From: Candidatus Omnitrophota bacterium | GTDB lineage: Bacteria > Omnitrophota > Gorgyraeia > Tantalellales > Tantalellaceae | DNA length: 38,277 nt | Direction: 5' to 3' | Assembly (NCBI GenBank): GCA_007135805.1 | Contig: SLID01000096.1 | Coordinates: forward strand, 1-38,277 | Part shown: positions 31,272 to 38,277 of the stretch, one piece after another | Layout of the letters: each line of letters starts with the position of its first letter | Position numbering within the stretch: the first letter of the stretch is position 1 | Notes under the pieces: generated by a model | Database searches by the model: none | The model's input: only the letters and a program-made list of their open reading frames with translations | Told to the model about the DNA's origin: nothing | Program-made: the position numbers and the translations under genes

Positions 31272-32258
31272 CTACATCCAGGGCATCATACCGCGAAGCT
31301 CCTCCCCGACTTTTTCTATTTTGTGTTGTTTTTCTTCTTCGGTTATCCTGTTATAATTCTTCCTGCCCGTCTTGTTCTCATTTATCCATTCCTCGGCGAA
31401 AGTTCCCGACTGTACCTCTTTAAGTATTTTTTTCATTTCCTCACGGGTCGAGTCATTCACTACGCGCTTGCCCCTGGTTATATCACCGTACTCGGCGGTA
31501 TCAGACACCCGTTTTCTCATGCCGTAAATACCATATTTGTAAATAAGGTCCGTTATGAGCTTCAGCTCATGAAGACATTCGAAATAAGCAATTTCCGGCT
31601 GATATCCGGCCTCTACAAGCGTATCAAACCCGGCTTTTATCAATTCGGAGGCGCCTCCGCACAGTACTACCTGCTCTCCGAAAAGATCAGTTTCCGTCTC
31701 CTCCTTAAAAGTCGTTTCAAGAACACCCGCTCTTGTTCCTCCCAGAGCTTTCGCATAAGCCAGAGCCCTCTCACGCGCCTTGCCTGTCGCGTCCTGATGT
31801 ATAGCGATCAAACAAGGAACCCCTTTACCCTGTTCATACATCTCCCGGACAAGGGCGCCTGGCCCCTTCGGCGCCACCATAAAAACATCAACTTCCTTGG
31901 GAGGCACTATCTGTCCGAAATGTATGTTGAAACCGTGAGAAAACACCAACGAGTTACCCGGTTCCAGATTACCTTCGATAGACTCTTTATATACCGTCGC
32001 CTGTACATGATCCTGGGTAAGTATCTGGATAATATCGGCTTTTTCGGCCGCTTCCGCGGCAGGAAGGACATCAAACCCGTCCTTAACCGCCTGTTCGTGG
32101 TTGGCCGTCCCCTCGAGCTCGCTCACAACAACGTTTATCCCGCTGTCCTTGAGGTTAAGCGCCTGTCCCCTTCCCTGTATGCCATAACCTATAACAGCTA
32201 TCGTAAGATCTTTTATCACGCCCAGGTCGGCGTCATTATCGTAATACATCTTGGCCAT
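31272..32258 (-). CDS. ilvC: Ketol-acid reductoisomerase IlvC (class I)
   Basis: IlvC isomerises and reduces acetohydroxy acids in valine and isoleucine synthesis. The 328-residue length is class I. The Rossmann loop is [13 protein letters not shown] (24-36), and metal-site segments [27 protein letters not shown] (Glu/Asp ligands) and [17 protein letters not shown] are intact. The loop that reads the cofactor phosphate is [13 protein letters not shown] at 45-57. In NADPH enzymes of this form it typically carries Arg and Ser, here replaced by Leu, Thr and Asn, with Glu nearby. This hints at NADH use. AAGGAG precedes the ATG. Confidence 0.96.
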   Translation of the reverse strand: MAKMYYDNDADLGVIKDLTIAVIGYGIQGRGQALNLKDSGINVVVSELEGTANHEQAVKDGFDVLPAAEAAEKADIIQILTQDHVQATVYKESIEGNLEPGNSLVFSHGFNIHFGQIVPPKEVDVFMVAPKGPGALVREMYEQGKGVPCLIAIHQDATGKARERALAYAKALGGTRAGVLETTFKEETETDLFGEQVVLCGGASELIKAGFDTLVEAGYQPEIAYFECLHELKLITDLIYKYGIYGMRKRVSDTAEYGDITRGKRVVNDSTREEMKKILKEVQSGTFAEEWINENKTGRKNYNRITEEEKQHKIEKVGEELRGMMPWM

Positions 32259-32337
32259 CTCTTTCTCCTTTTCTCTTTTGTTGTTGGTATAAGTGTTTCC
32301 CGTGAGCCTGGGATGGTCTTATGATCCATCCAGATCA

Positions 32338-32820
32338 CTATGCGTCGGATTGAAGAGCTATCTTTCCAGTGCGCACTATCTCCAATATCCCATATGGGCG
32401 TAAAAGCTCTACGAGCGCTTTTATCCTGTGTTCATCTCCTGACTCCTCGACGGTAACTGACTTCTTACCTATGTCTACTATCTCCGCTCCGGTGGAATCA
32501 ACCACTTGCACTATCTTCTCCCTGATATCCGTACTAGCGGCCTTGACCTTTACCAGGATGAGCTCCCTGTCAACATATTCGCCTCCGGTGAGGTCATATA
32601 CCGTTATAACCTCGATAAGCTTGTTGAGTTGTTTTTTTACCTGTTCCAGTATCTTCTCATCGGCGTCCACCACTATTGTCATTCTGGACACCTCCGGATC
32701 CTCAGTCTCCCCAACGGCCAGAGACGAAATGTTAAATCCCCTGGCGGAGAAAAGTCCTGAAATACGGGCCAGCACACCGAATTTATTCTCAACAAGAGCC
32801 GCTATTATGAATTTGGACAT
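32338..32820 (-). CDS. ilvN: Acetolactate synthase small (regulatory) subunit
   Basis: This 160-residue ACT-domain protein regulates IlvB and gives valine feedback. The N-terminal ACT domain (LVENKFGVLARISGLFSARG and FNISSLAVGETEDPEVSRMT) occupies residues about 5-78. The second half (ELILVKVKA, GAEIVDIGKKSVTVEESG, ALVELLRPYGILEIVRTGK) is the IlvH C-terminal domain. It is 38 bases after ilvB and is followed by ilvC at 79 bases. IlvH is an equally good name. Confidence 0.94.
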   Translation of the reverse strand: MSKFIIAALVENKFGVLARISGLFSARGFNISSLAVGETEDPEVSRMTIVVDADEKILEQVKKQLNKLIEVITVYDLTGGEYVDRELILVKVKAASTDIREKIVQVVDSTGAEIVDIGKKSVTVEESGDEHRIKALVELLRPYGILEIVRTGKIALQSDA

Positions 32821-32858
32821 GTTATCTCCTGATTTTTCGCTTTTTATCGTAAAGACCT

Positions 32859-34553
32859 TTAAGCAAGGCCGTGGATCATCCTGTCTATCGCTTCTCCGGC
32901 AGGGACCATCGGATAAACATTCTCTTCCCTTTCTATAACGAAATCCATCACCACCGGCCCATCCACCTCAAGGGCTTTCTCGATAGCCGCATCCACCTGG
33001 TTCTTCTCCTTAACGCGTATGCCGAGAGCTCCGTAACTTTCCGCCAGCTTCACAAAATCCGGGCAATACTTGTCAACGTCTTCCGCCAGACCGACAAAAG
33101 CGTATCTTTTTTTGTAAAAAAGCTCCTGCCACTGCCTCACCATTCCAAGCCAGCCGTTATTAAGTATGGCTATCTTGACCGGTAATTTCTCGATGACAGC
33201 GGTAGCCAGTTCCTGTATGTTCATCTGTATGCTGCCGTCGCCCGCTATGTCGAAGACCACCGCGTCAGGACACCCCACCTTCGCCCCTATCGCCGCGGGA
33301 AGACCGTATCCCATTGTACCCAACCCTCCGCTTGAGAGCCATGTGCGCGGGCGGGTGTAAGTGTAGAACTGGGCCGCCCACATCTGGTTCTGCCCCACTT
33401 CGGTACTGACGATGACATCCCGGCCTTTGGTGAGCTCACATATCCTCTCAACAACGTACTGTGGTCTCAGCTTATCGTCTTTACGGTATGTGAGAGGAAG
33501 TTGTTTTTTCCAGGAGCTTATTTTTTCGTGCCACTCGGGACATTCTTTTCTATTCACCACACTTGTAAGATCGGCTAATATACTTTTCGCGTCACCGATA
33601 ACCGGAATATCGACCTTCACGTTTTTGCCCACGCTGGAAGGGTCAACATCTATATGGACTATGGTGGACCTGGGGGCGAAGTCATCTATTCTTCCGGTAA
33701 CCCTGTCGTCAAACCTGGCTCCTACAGCGATTATAAGATCGGCCTCCTGAACGGCGTGATTGGCGTAGGCCGTACCATGCATACCCAGCATGCCGAGACT
33801 TAGAGGGTCGTCTTCGGGAAACCCTCCCAGCCCCATCATTGTAGTGGTGACCGGCAGATTGGACTTGCGGGCGAATCTTGTAAGTTCCTGTGACGCTCCG
33901 GAGAGTATAATGCCGCCGCCGGCGTAGATAAGCGGCCTCTGGCTTTTTTCTACGGCGTCGGCGATCTTTTTTATCTGCCCGGGATGCCCCTTCAAAACAG
34001 GGTTGTAACTTCTCATCTCAATGGTCCTGGGATATTCAAATTCGGCCTCAAGCATCTGAACATCAACGGGAAGGTCTATAAGCACGGGACCAGGCCTTCC
34101 CGTCCTGGCGATATGAAAAGCCTCCTTTACCGTACGAGCCACCTCGCTCACGTCTTTGATAAGATAATTGTGCTTGGTGACAGATCGTGTTATCCCTACT
34201 ATGTCCGCCTCCTGAAAAGCATCGTTACCTATAAGCACGGATTTTACCTGGCCGGTGATGGCTATCATCGGTATTGAATCCATATGAGCGGTAGCTATTC
34301 CTGTCACGAGATTGGTAGCTCCCGGGCCGGAAGTTGCCATACAGACACCTACCTCTCCAGTTGCCCTGGCATACCCGTCGGCAGCGTGTACCGCTCCCTG
34401 TTCGTGCCTTGTCAAATGGAAAGTTATGCTTTTTTCATCGTAAAGGGCGTCATATAATGGGAGAACTGACCCACCGGGATAACCAAAAATATGCCTAACA
34501 CCTTCTTTACAAAGACTTTTTACCAAAATTTCCGCGCCTTTTAATTTAGCCAT
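32859..34553 (-). CDS. ilvB: Acetolactate synthase large (catalytic) subunit
   Basis: IlvB is the thiamine-diphosphate enzyme that condenses pyruvate (or pyruvate and 2-ketobutyrate). The 564-residue protein has the catalytic Glu in [29 protein letters not shown], the FAD-linked middle domain, and the ThDP/Mg motif [26 protein letters not shown]-type residues ([16 protein letters not shown]) are the hallmark of biosynthetic acetohydroxyacid synthase as opposed to catabolic enzymes. The ATG is preceded by AAGAGGGG. A near-consensus promoter with a 120-base leader lies upstream. Confidence 0.96.
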   Translation of the reverse strand: MAKLKGAEILVKSLCKEGVRHIFGYPGGSVLPLYDALYDEKSITFHLTRHEQGAVHAADGYARATGEVGVCMATSGPGATNLVTGIATAHMDSIPMIAITGQVKSVLIGNDAFQEADIVGITRSVTKHNYLIKDVSEVARTVKEAFHIARTGRPGPVLIDLPVDVQMLEAEFEYPRTIEMRSYNPVLKGHPGQIKKIADAVEKSQRPLIYAGGGIILSGASQELTRFARKSNLPVTTTMMGLGGFPEDDPLSLGMLGMHGTAYANHAVQEADLIIAVGARFDDRVTGRIDDFAPRSTIVHIDVDPSSVGKNVKVDIPVIGDAKSILADLTSVVNRKECPEWHEKISSWKKQLPLTYRKDDKLRPQYVVERICELTKGRDVIVSTEVGQNQMWAAQFYTYTRPRTWLSSGGLGTMGYGLPAAIGAKVGCPDAVVFDIAGDGSIQMNIQELATAVIEKLPVKIAILNNGWLGMVRQWQELFYKKRYAFVGLAEDVDKYCPDFVKLAESYGALGIRVKEKNQVDAAIEKALEVDGPVVMDFVIEREENVYPMVPAGEAIDRMIHGLA

Positions 34554-34595
34554 TTTCCCCTCTTAATTATATCATTATATAGAATACTTAAAGTA

Positions 34596-34629
34596 CGCTT
34601 ATTTTCGCGGGCTTACCGTTCTATAAGCG
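34596..34629 (-). promoter_or_regulatory. Hairpin in the ilvB leader, overlapping a 9-codon ORF
   Basis: On the minus strand CGCTTAT pairs perfectly with ATAAGCG around a 20-base loop that has a small inner CGG/CCG pair. It lies about 45-75 bases into the predicted transcript. A short ORF from ATG 34642 to TAA 34613 reads M-V-G-F-A-L-I-E-R, so it holds one Val, one Leu and one Ile codon and ends inside the loop. No T-tract follows the hairpin, and no strong ribosome site precedes the ATG. A role in attenuation or translation control of ilvB is possible but unproven. Confidence 0.35.
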
Positions 34630-34678
34630 CAAAACCCACCATGACCCAAAGGAGCAGTCCCGGGCCTACGGTCTTTTA

Positions 34679-34706
34679 AGTATAGCACAAAGCCCCCTCT
34701 TGTCAA
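34679..34706 (-). promoter_or_regulatory. Sigma70-type promoter for ilvB-ilvN-ilvC-leuA
   Basis: A perfect -35 TTGACA (34706-34701) is followed by a 16-base spacer and a -10 TATACT (34684-34679). Transcription would start near 34672, about 120 bases before the ilvB ATG. The match is the best in the window. It stands in the intergenic gap before the branched-chain operon, as expected. Confidence 0.8.
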
Positions 34707-34715
34707 CCTTGGAGC

Positions 34716-34794
34716 AAATATACCAAAAACCATGTTTTCATGCCGCCCAACAGTCCAAAAACCTGTTCCTGCCCGTGAAAATATACCAAAAACC
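34716..34794. repeat. Three CCAAAAACC boxes at about 31-base spacing
   Basis: CCAAAAACC occurs at 34723-34731, 34755-34763 and 34786-34794, with start-to-start distances of 32 and 31 bases, about three helical turns. The first and third are part of an identical 16-base repeat (34716-34731 and 34779-34794, beginning AAATATA). They lie directly upstream of the ilvB promoter, from about 17 to 90 bases beyond its -35 box. The arrangement resembles a phased regulator or bend site. Function is inferred only from placement. Confidence 0.55.
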
Positions 34795-35125
34795 TCTTTT
34801 ATCTCTTTTGATCTGATCGGAACCTATCCCGCAAACACCCTCACAGACCATAAACAAGCTATCCCCCCCATAGTGTTATAGACGAGCTTTTCTGAAAAAA
34901 TCTTTCATCATATTTGTACCGGGCACCAGGCCCATCGTCAAAGTGCCCCTTTTTCCATCTTGATGTTTAGGATAGATACAAACAGGGCCATATGGCACCG
35001 GTGGCGAGATCCGGAAAGACCAAAAAGAAAAAGTGCACACACATACATATGTATATGATATGTTTCCGAAAGGGGAAAGTTCGCGAGGGGATGAAAGAGA
35101 TCCCTGATACTATCGCGGGGAAAAC

Positions 35126-37915
35126 TCAGGCAGAAATAAGCGCCCGGAGTTTACGCGCGTATTCTTCTTTCAGTTGGTTCGGGTTTACGGGCCTGCTCTC
35201 GGGAACGATCAGTATTACCATTCTTGCCAGGGGGTCGTATTGCCCGGATTTTATCATACCTATCCTGTCGGGGTCACGCACAACCGACCCGCTTGCCAGT
35301 TCCAGCACAAGTGTCAACATGGAAATAATGTCGATAACCGGTTCCTGTCCCGGGTATTCTCTGTAAAACTCGTTTATATTAGAGTTATCCACTCCGGCCA
35401 TAAACGGCATATTTTGCGGTTCGGTCTTAAGGTTACCAAGCTTCTCTTCGACCGTCGCCTGAGAAGCAAGTACCACGACGTTCGAAAGACCGGTCCCTGT
35501 ATCTCTGGCCGTCCGGAGTATGTCACGCTCAAGAACATCACTTCCGCTGTGGACAAGGACCACATTGTCCAAACCTATAGACCTCAAAGTATCGCCTATT
35601 CCTCTTAATTCCCTTAATAGCGGGTTCATGGCGTCATTTTGAGGATGTCCGCCTTTTCCCAGTCCGGGAACCCATTCTGTTTCAAGCCCGATTATAAGTT
35701 TCTGACCCATCCTCCGGGCCCTTCGCGCGAGAACGATGATCCCGGCTACCATGCCGTCGGCCTGTATTTGATCTATATTTTCTCTTACATGTTCTCGCCT
35801 TCTAGCTACCTCATCAGGTATGATTTCTGAACTACTGTCAAGCGCGACCAACGCGGCCTTTATGCTTTCAACCATCTCGGCAGTCGACCTTTTCCGGTCT
35901 ATAGATTCCAGAGCGGCGCCGTCCTTCGCCGAGGTCCTCGCGAAACCAACAAGCTCATTAGCGGCGCTTTCCCCTTCAGCGCGCCGGCTGTTCAGCGCCG
36001 TCTCCAGACGCCCCGTAATGCCCTCCTCTTCAAGCTGGCGGGACGCTTCAGCTTCACCTGAAGAGATCGGGGCCCGATCGGCCGAGTCCGGAACAATGCT
36101 CTCACCCGGCCCGGTTTCCGGAGCAACGTGAGGGTCTTCTGTTCTTTCTCTAGCAAAAATCGTTATAGACGTAAGCCTGTCCCTTTTTTGAAAAGATTCA
36201 ACAATGTTTTCCCCATTCATCGTCATCATCACATCGGCGCCACTATCAAATATGATAGCGTCTTTCATGCCCATGTCGGACAGGACCTTCTGAGCTTCCT
36301 TGAAAGTTATGCCCGACCTGTTTGACTCGCCGGGCACAACAACCGAAACAAGGTTCCCGTCATTATCGATACACACAATATTATGGGGGTTAACACCGCG
36401 CATGAACCCGATCTTTATAGTCCCCTCTTCTCTATTGATAAAAAATTTGCCGTAATCGACCTCTCCGGCCGACAAAACCTTTTCGTATCCCTTTTCATTG
36501 ATAAGATTTTCTTCAAGACTGTCCACCTGACCTTCAGTGAGAGGTGTTATAACCTCAGTCACCTCGCCTTTTTCAAGGCGATTCTCCTTATCCGCAAGAG
36601 GCAACTCAACCGGTTTCCCGCTAACGGCGTCACGCATGAGCTGTTCGACCGGATTGCCTTTTTTATCGTAAAACAGGTTAACCCCGAAATGCGCATTGGC
36701 TTCCGGTATGAACGGAAAATCCAGGTAATGCCTCACATCGTAACCATGCTCATAATTTTCGGCCAGGTCATACGGCTCTCCATCCTTAAGAATACCGATA
36801 CCGGCGTTTACGAAGAGTACCTCATCTCTGATGTTCGTGCCTGTACCCATCCTGATGATCTTGCCGTCCTGCAGATACTCTACTTCCTCTATACTGAAAT
36901 GTCCGTCGTTCCACATAACAAGCGACGGATATACCCTACTGTCTCCCTGATATATCCTGTAAAGCTCCTGTTCAATAGCGTATTTTCTGCCTTTAACAAC
37001 AGAAACAAGATGGGCATTGGCAAGTATGTTACCGTTACCCACAAAACCTAACACCTCCATATCGGGGTGATCTTTTTTAAATCGCTCAATGTGCTGGTCG
37101 ACGGTCCAGACATCTTTTCTGACATTTTCATGATCGGGAGCCAGATCCGGCACATCCCTGACCTCACCATCGGTTAGCTGGTATTTGAAATGTGACGGGG
37201 TCCTGTCCCTCAAAATTCCCCAGCTTTTCTCAATATCCGGCTGAAAAACGGGGAACACCTCAATACCGCTCGGAAACCTCGCGACAGCCATTTTTGTTTC
37301 CGTTGCGCGTTCGCTTCTGAAATCCCTGACATCCACATCGACCGCGGGAGCGCCTCGTCTCGAATCGGCGAGGGATATATCCGGCTGTACAAAAGTACCC
37401 GCGGCTCTCAGGGGCCTTCCCTCAAGGTCGAATTCTTTGACAGCGTAACTGCCGATAGTATAATCGTACCCGGCAAGCTCATTGGCTGAAATGTTAACGG
37501 CAGGCCTTATAAGAAGATTTACCGTTGTCTCAGGAGATATTCGTCTGTCCGCGATATACGGCACGATCAATGCTGAGGGATCTTGCGGATGCGGCCTGAC
37601 GTTCTCAAGATCAAAATTTTCCGCGGCCTCACCATACTCAATTTCAAGAACACGCCCCAGGTAATTCAAAAGGCGTTCCGTATCGGCGATCCCGGGCGAA
37701 AAATACCAGTCAGCGATAGCAAGCGCGATCCCTTTCTTTCCTATTATTTCCCTGGTCCCCGGCATCTGAAGAGAGCTCCATACCGCAAGCGTATCTGTAA
37801 CATTGTCCCGGAATGATATTTTTGAAAGCGGGTACAATGCTGATACATCCAGAACAAGAAAAGAAACCACTACTGTGATCGAGACCACTTTAAAAACCGC
37901 AGAACCTTTCCTCAT
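35126..37915 (-). CDS. Large exported protein of unknown function with a phosphodiester glycosidase-like middle region
   Basis: The 929-residue protein begins with a signal peptide (basic MRKGSAVFK, hydrophobic VVSITVVVSFLVLDVSA, likely cut near residue 26), so it is exported. Residues 30-290 are unfamiliar. Residues about 290-590 resemble the NAGPA/DUF2233 phosphodiester glycosidase fold, mainly GITFKEAQKVLSDMGMKDAI followed by IFDSGADVMMTMNG (about 535-568), which matches the family's 'LDGGGSSTM' type end. The glycines there are largely replaced, so activity is doubtful. A charged, low-complexity linker (about 590-700) leads to an alpha/beta C-terminal region (715-929) I do not recognise. 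GGAGG precedes the ATG and it has its own promoter. No neighbour points to a function. Confidence 0.7.
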   Translation of the reverse strand: MRKGSAVFKVVSITVVVSFLVLDVSALYPLSKISFRDNVTDTLAVWSSLQMPGTREIIGKKGIALAIADWYFSPGIADTERLLNYLGRVLEIEYGEAAENFDLENVRPHPQDPSALIVPYIADRRISPETTVNLLIRPAVNISANELAGYDYTIGSYAVKEFDLEGRPLRAAGTFVQPDISLADSRRGAPAVDVDVRDFRSERATETKMAVARFPSGIEVFPVFQPDIEKSWGILRDRTPSHFKYQLTDGEVRDVPDLAPDHENVRKDVWTVDQHIERFKKDHPDMEVLGFVGNGNILANAHLVSVVKGRKYAIEQELYRIYQGDSRVYPSLVMWNDGHFSIEEVEYLQDGKIIRMGTGTNIRDEVLFVNAGIGILKDGEPYDLAENYEHGYDVRHYLDFPFIPEANAHFGVNLFYDKKGNPVEQLMRDAVSGKPVELPLADKENRLEKGEVTEVITPLTEGQVDSLEENLINEKGYEKVLSAGEVDYGKFFINREEGTIKIGFMRGVNPHNIVCIDNDGNLVSVVVPGESNRSGITFKEAQKVLSDMGMKDAIIFDSGADVMMTMNGENIVESFQKRDRLTSITIFARERTEDPHVAPETGPGESIVPDSADRAPISSGEAEASRQLEEEGITGRLETALNSRRAEGESAANELVGFARTSAKDGAALESIDRKRSTAEMVESIKAALVALDSSSEIIPDEVARRREHVRENIDQIQADGMVAGIIVLARRARRMGQKLIIGLETEWVPGLGKGGHPQNDAMNPLLRELRGIGDTLRSIGLDNVVLVHSGSDVLERDILRTARDTGTGLSNVVVLASQATVEEKLGNLKTEPQNMPFMAGVDNSNINEFYREYPGQEPVIDIISMLTLVLELASGSVVRDPDRIGMIKSGQYDPLARMVILIVPESRPVNPNQLKEEYARKLRALISA

Positions 37916-38025
37916 TAATTTCCTCCACGCTACTTTTATTACTCTTCCACCAACTTAAAACTTTGAAAATGTACACCAAAAGAATAAAGACATCTAGGTG
38001 TTTAATGCTTTAACTTATTAGTTTT

Positions 38026-38054
38026 ATTCTAACCTCTATCTCCCTGGCAGTCAA
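38026..38054 (-). promoter_or_regulatory. Sigma70-type promoter for the secreted-protein gene
   Basis: TTGACT (38054-38049), a 17-base spacer and TAGAAT (38031-38026) on the minus strand form a good match to the vegetative consensus. The start point would be near 38019, about 105 bases before the ATG at 37915. Confidence 0.65.
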
Positions 38055-38099
38055 TATGTTACAATCTAGATATTTCATACCTAACATTGGCCCGGAACT

Positions 38100-38189
38100 A
38101 CAACACCGTCATTACGAAGCACCTGGTGACATGCACCAAAGTCTACAACGCCGTCATTACAAAGCACCTGGTGACATGCACCAAAGTCT
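38100..38189. repeat. Two tandem 45-base direct repeats
   Basis: Unit 1 (38100-38144) and unit 2 (38145-38189) differ at only two visible positions (ACACCG/ACGCCG and ACGAAG/ACAAAG). Each contains TGGTG-ACATG-CACCA, able to form a five-base-pair hairpin. The first 18 bases of a third copy continue at 38190-38207 before the sequence switches to a palindromic element. The lack of unique spacers rules out a CRISPR array. Confidence 0.85.
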
Positions 38190-38194
38190 ACAAC

Positions 38195-38238
38195 GCCGTC
38201 ATTACGAGGAGCCCCTGAAGGGGGCGACGAAGTAATCC
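38195..38238. repeat. Palindromic (REP/MITE-like) repeat element
   Basis: GTCATTACGAGGAGCCCC ... GGGGGCGACGAAGTAATC forms nested inverted repeats: ATTAC (38201-38205) with GTAAT (38232-38236), and GCCCC (38211-38215) with GGGGC (38221-38225) around a short loop. The 'CGTCATTACGAGGAG ... GACGAAGTAATC' pattern is like the dispersed 'GTCATTGCGAG ... GAAGCAATC' elements seen in several bacterial genomes. Only one copy lies in the window, so dispersal is inferred. Confidence 0.6.
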
Positions 38239-38277
38239 CATAAAATAAAAATATCCCGGAGGATGAACTCCCGATGA

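Larger units (their letters stand above)
34554..35125. other. Intergenic region between the secreted protein and ilvB
   Basis: This 572-base stretch has no credible gene. It holds, from ilvB outwards, a leader with a 34-base hairpin and a 9-codon ORF, the ilvB promoter, three regularly spaced CCAAAAACC boxes, an inverted repeat GGGCAC/GTGCCC (34921-34948) followed on the plus strand by CTTTTT, and a perfect 12-base palindrome ATACATATGTAT (35043-35054). A plus-strand reading frame from 34992 runs into the end of the secreted-protein gene and looks like a shadow. Confidence 0.6.
37916..38277. other. Intergenic region upstream of the secreted-protein gene
   Basis: No credible coding sequence is visible in this 362-base stretch on either strand. 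It holds the promoter and a leader of about 105 bases for the secreted-protein gene, then an AT-rich part, two 45-base direct repeats and a palindromic element. The right end is cut by the window, so the next upstream gene cannot be seen. Confidence 0.6.

Noticed and set aside
31323-32324. Plus-strand open frame of about 333 codons
   Set aside because: It is antisense to ilvC, whose protein is fully recognisable; the translation shows no family motif.
34554-34672. T-box leader for ilvB
   Set aside because: No conserved T-box sequence or terminator U-run is visible, and the leader is too short.
34992-35366. Possible plus-strand small gene of 124 codons
   Set aside because: Two thirds is antisense to the end of the secreted-protein gene, the composition is erratic and there is no good ribosome site.
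38100-38207. CRISPR array
   Set aside because: The units are contiguous tandem copies with no unique spacers, and no cas gene is present.
38254-38277. Start of a plus-strand gene at the right edge
   Set aside because: GGAGG is followed by an ATG with only four codons before a stop; another ATG is at the very edge, too little to call.

Overview
All recognisable genes in this 38.3 kb window lie on the minus strand, so transcription runs from the right edge to the left. The gene set is that of a Gram-negative bacterium with a Kdo/heptose lipopolysaccharide, an Lpt export system, its own branched-chain and aromatic amino acid synthesis, and queuosine precursor synthesis. Base composition is moderate (roughly half GC by eye). 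No marker here fixes the phylum. The long monodirectional gene train, the fused envelope enzymes and the large low-similarity secreted protein at the right end fit an uncultured, PVC-related lineage such as Omnitrophota, but that is a guess.

Layout in transcription order (right to left). (1) 38277-37916: intergenic DNA with two 45-bp tandem repeats, a palindromic repeat element and a good sigma70-type promoter. (2) 37915-35126: a 929-residue exported protein of unknown function whose middle resembles phosphodiester glycosidases (NAGPA/DUF2233). (3) 35125-34554: intergenic DNA with three evenly spaced CCAAAAACC boxes, a near-consensus promoter and a short leader carrying a 9-codon ORF and a hairpin. 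(4) 34553-29679: ilvB, ilvN, ilvC, leuA (valine/isoleucine/leucine). (5) 29673-26255: aroE, prepilin peptidase, aroC, aroK. (6) 26274-21080: PAS/HD-GYP protein, dprA, topA and a Xer-type recombinase, ending in a probable intrinsic terminator that overlaps the recombinase stop codon. (7) 20996-9810: lipid A/core assembly: waaA, lpxK, a LpxL-like acyltransferase fused to an ELM1/GtrOC1-type domain, a GT4-GT9 fusion, a GT4, two GT9 enzymes, a macro-domain protein and another GT9. (8) 9731-163, from a promoter in front of trxA: trxA, heptose kinase, kdsB, kdsA, kpsF/kdsD, kdsC, then queD-queC-queE-queF, a second LpxL-like acyltransferase, an LptC-LptA-like fusion and lptB.

The genes in 7 and 8 form one envelope programme. 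KpsF, KdsA, KdsC and KdsB make CMP-Kdo; the RfaE1 kinase feeds ADP-heptose synthesis; LpxK, the acyltransferases and WaaA finish Kdo-lipid A; six glycosyltransferase domains in five proteins (four GT9, two GT4), plus the ELM1-like domain, build the core; LptB and the LptC/LptA-like protein export it. Most neighbours overlap by a few bases or are separated by fewer than 40 bases, so translation is probably coupled.

Start codons were reassigned in several places from Shine-Dalgarno position and family N-termini: QueF 3154, QueD 4958, TrxA 9614, macro 11347, GT9 12357, LpxK 19690 (TTG), Xer 21949 (GTG), AroC 27947, LpxL 2736. The most unusual is the GT4 gene, whose only sensible start is an ATC codon at 14585. 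No tRNA, rRNA, CRISPR array, transposase or phage gene was seen.
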